40,863 bases of DNA from Oscillospiraceae bacterium (lineage in GTDB: Bacteria > Bacillota > Clostridia > Oscillospirales > Oscillospiraceae). The notes beneath the pieces were generated by a model. The model had not been told where the DNA came from. It did not search any database and saw only the letters and a program-made list of their open reading frames with translations. Below are positions 39,413-40,863 of this stretch, piece after piece (position 1 is the first letter of the stretch; every line of letters starts with the position of its first letter). A program made the position numbers and the translations under genes. The stretch is taken from NCBI GenBank assembly GCA_017469795.1, contig JAFUFT010000044.1, forward strand, positions 1 through 40,863, read 5' to 3'.

Positions 39413-40561
39413 ATGAAATTCAGACATGCTATAACCGTGTTCCTGCTGTGCTCCGTGCTGTCCGGAACGGCCTTGGCCGCGGAAACGGCCCTGCCCTGGG
39501 ATCAGGTCTACTGCTTCTCTCAGACGGATTTTGAGACCCGGGACGGCGTACTCCTGACCGCAGTGCCGGAGCCGGATCTGGGAGTGCTGCGTCTGGGTAC
39601 GCGGACCGTAAAAGCCGGTGACGCGCTGACCGCGGAACAGCTCTCAGGTCTGGTCTTTGAGCCCGCCGGCGATGTTTCCGGCGACGCGGTGATCGCCTGC
39701 GTCCGTCTGACAGAGGACGGCCCGTCCGACGCGGCGATGACGCTGAAGATCCGGAAAAACCAGCCGCCCACTGCGGAGGATTCCCAGTTTCAGACCTACC
39801 GGAACATTCCCGGTCAGGTCCCGCTGACCATCTCCGACCCGGAAGGGTCTGCCCTGACGGTCACCATCGTGAAGGCTCCCAGGCGCGGAGATGTTGCTCT
39901 GTCCGAAGACGGCACCGTCGTCTACACCCCCCGGGAAAACAAGGTGGGCAAGGACTCCTTCGTCTACACCGTCACGGACGAGGCCGGAAATGTGTCCCAG
40001 GAGGCCACGGTCCGCATTGAGATCCTGAAACCCTCCGACAAGGAGGTCTACTGTGATCTTCCCGGAGATCCGGCGCTTCTGGCCGCCACATGGCTCCGGG
40101 AGAACGGCATCTATTCTGGCCACACCGTAGGGGAGAGTCTGCTCTTCGGTCCGGAGGAAACCGTCACCCGGGGCGAGTTCATTGCCATGTGCGCTGAGCT
40201 GCTGGGACAGGGCCCGGAGGTGGAGCCGCTGGAGAGCGGTTTTGCCGACGAGATCCCGGCTTGGCTTCGCCCCTATGTTTCCACCGCTCTGCAGTGCGGT
40301 TTCCTGCAGGGCGTACCCGGCCAGGACGGTCTCCTTCTCGAAGCTGAAAAACCCGTGACCCAGGCCCAGGCGGCCGCCATGTTGGGCAGCCTGCTCGGTC
40401 TTTCGCCCGACACCTCCCCGGTCATGGGAGAGATCAACCACGTATCCGCCCAAACGCTACCCCTGAGCCGCCGGGACGCGGCGCAGCTGCTCTACGGGGC
40501 CGCACAGTACAGTGCCGCCCATTCTGACGCGCCCGGACTTTTGGCCTGGGCCGCAAGATAA
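39413..40561 (+). CDS. Secreted surface protein with cadherin-like and SLH-like domains
   Basis: 382 residues. Signal peptide (about 1-22, ends ALAA). A roughly 90-residue N-terminal region is not recognised. Residues about 115-205 form an Ig/cadherin-like repeat (NQPPTAEDSQFQTYRNIPGQ, GTVVYTPRENKVGKDSFVYTVTDEAGN), the pattern of tandem adhesin repeats, here single. The C-terminal part (about 215-375) has SLH-like modules with conserved FGPEETVTRGEFIAMCAELL. This suggests attachment to wall polymers. ATG 39413 behind GGAGG, which is masked by a hairpin. Monocistronic. Function beyond surface display unknown. Confidence 0.82.
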   Translation: MKFRHAITVFLLCSVLSGTALAAETALPWDQVYCFSQTDFETRDGVLLTAVPEPDLGVLRLGTRTVKAGDALTAEQLSGLVFEPAGDVSGDAVIACVRLTEDGPSDAAMTLKIRKNQPPTAEDSQFQTYRNIPGQVPLTISDPEGSALTVTIVKAPRRGDVALSEDGTVVYTPRENKVGKDSFVYTVTDEAGNVSQEATVRIEILKPSDKEVYCDLPGDPALLAATWLRENGIYSGHTVGESLLFGPEETVTRGEFIAMCAELLGQGPEVEPLESGFADEIPAWLRPYVSTALQCGFLQGVPGQDGLLLEAEKPVTQAQAAAMLGSLLGLSPDTSPVMGEINHVSAQTLPLSRRDAAQLLYGAAQYSAAHSDAPGLLAWAAR

Positions 40562-40568
40562 TTTCATT

Positions 40569-40597
40569 CCGCCGGAGCTGTGCTCCGGCGGTTATTA
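40569..40597 (+). terminator. Terminator of the surface protein gene
   Basis: 10-bp stem CCGCCGGAGC/GCTCCGGCGG with a 3-base loop, then TTATTAT. Confidence 0.85.
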
Positions 40598-40724
40598 TCT
40601 GTCAAAAGCGCAAAGGCTCGGACAGTTCAAATGTCCTTTTCTTTCTCATTTGGAAGGTCATCAAGACCTGGTAAGCGAACGCGTTTTCTGTCCAGAAACA
40701 TTCCTGAAACCACTCCCGGCAACG

Positions 40725-40745
40725 TGTAGGTTTGTCAATGATGTG
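40725..40745. mobile_element. Possible insertion-sequence end
   Basis: TGTAGGTTTGTCAATG starts at 40725, 21 bases beyond the transposase stop codon; a TGT-initial end with GTCAA fits IS481-like elements. The other end lies outside the window, so the inverted repeat cannot be confirmed. Confidence 0.4.
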
Positions 40746-40863
40746 TTACACATAAGGGAAAGTAAATAAGACCTGTTTAGGAGATTGCCAATTAAGCGGA
40801 CGCATGGGAAACTGATTATACTTACGGTTCCAAACCGCAAGTTGATTCTGGTAGTCCTGGAAC
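40746..40863 (-). CDS. Partial DDE transposase, C-terminus (IS481/IS3-like)
   Basis: A 38-residue reading frame enters from the right edge and stops at TAA (40748-40746). It contains LAVWNRKYNQFPMRPLNW and SPKQVL, matching the tail of rve-type integrases/transposases, in which a (N)xYNxxRPH.xLxxxTPxE motif closes the domain. Only the C-terminal end is inside the window. The 40598-40724 stretch before it contains no gene. Family level (IS481 versus IS3) is uncertain. Confidence 0.7.
   Translation of the reverse strand, partial: FQDYQNQLAVWNRKYNQFPMRPLNWQSPKQVLFTFPYV

Overview
This 40.9 kb window reads as chromosomal DNA of an anaerobic, GC-rich member of the Clostridia, most likely Oscillospiraceae (Oscillibacter/Flavonifractor-like). 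The evidence is a single-chain pyruvate:ferredoxin oxidoreductase, Firmicutes-type Shine-Dalgarno sites and promoters, SLH-repeat surface proteins, a ChvE-type sugar ABC transporter, strong GC3 bias and frequent TTG starts. The genus is an inference; the class-level call is firmer. No rRNA, tRNA, CRISPR array or prophage was seen.

Layout. (1) 1-310: gene-free, strongly folded DNA, probably a dispersed intergenic repeat. (2) 311-4434, minus: comM, a two-TM unknown, thiI and the CinA C-terminal amidohydrolase. (3) 4435-9569: nifJ (PFOR) and a GntR/UTRA regulator. Each has a sigma-A promoter followed immediately by a related palindrome, so the GntR protein probably controls itself and nifJ. (4) 9576-13625: murC, an SGNH esterase with SLH-like repeats, and a stand-alone type I-alpha DAHP synthase, each with its own promoter or terminator. 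(5) 13683-18750: a cell-surface O-acylation cassette of DUF4358 protein, two tandem SGNH proteins, MBOAT acyltransferase and DHHW protein. (6) 18769-20424, minus: an M14 peptidoglycan-type peptidase with SLH repeats and a mosaic base composition.

(7) 20500-28118, minus: the centrepiece, an aromatic amino acid operon aroF-aroB-aroA-aroC-pheA-aroK-aroQ-aroE. It covers every step from DAHP to chorismate plus prephenate dehydratase, and most junctions overlap by a few bases. It is preceded by an unannotated 28-codon leader peptide with six aromatic codons within ten (FYGYFTCAFW), a hairpin whose loop is exactly the Phe-Trp codon pair, and a terminator with six U. This is the signature of ribosome-mediated transcription attenuation sensing Phe, Tyr and Trp together.

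(8) 28160-30546, minus: metG and rqcP. (9) 30560-36824: a ROK repressor divergent from a three-gene monosaccharide ABC transporter, followed by two unknown small genes. (10) 36924-40597: a lipoprotein with a perfect consensus promoter, an XRE regulator, asnA, and an SLH/cadherin-like surface protein. (11) 40725-40863: the edge of an insertion sequence, seen as the C-terminus of a DDE transposase.

Recurring themes are RNA structure at the very 5' end of transcripts (murC, O-acylation cassette, lipoprotein, asnA), hairpins over start sites (asnA, 39413 gene), and cell-envelope functions (murC, O-acylation, M14 peptidase, three SLH-type proteins).
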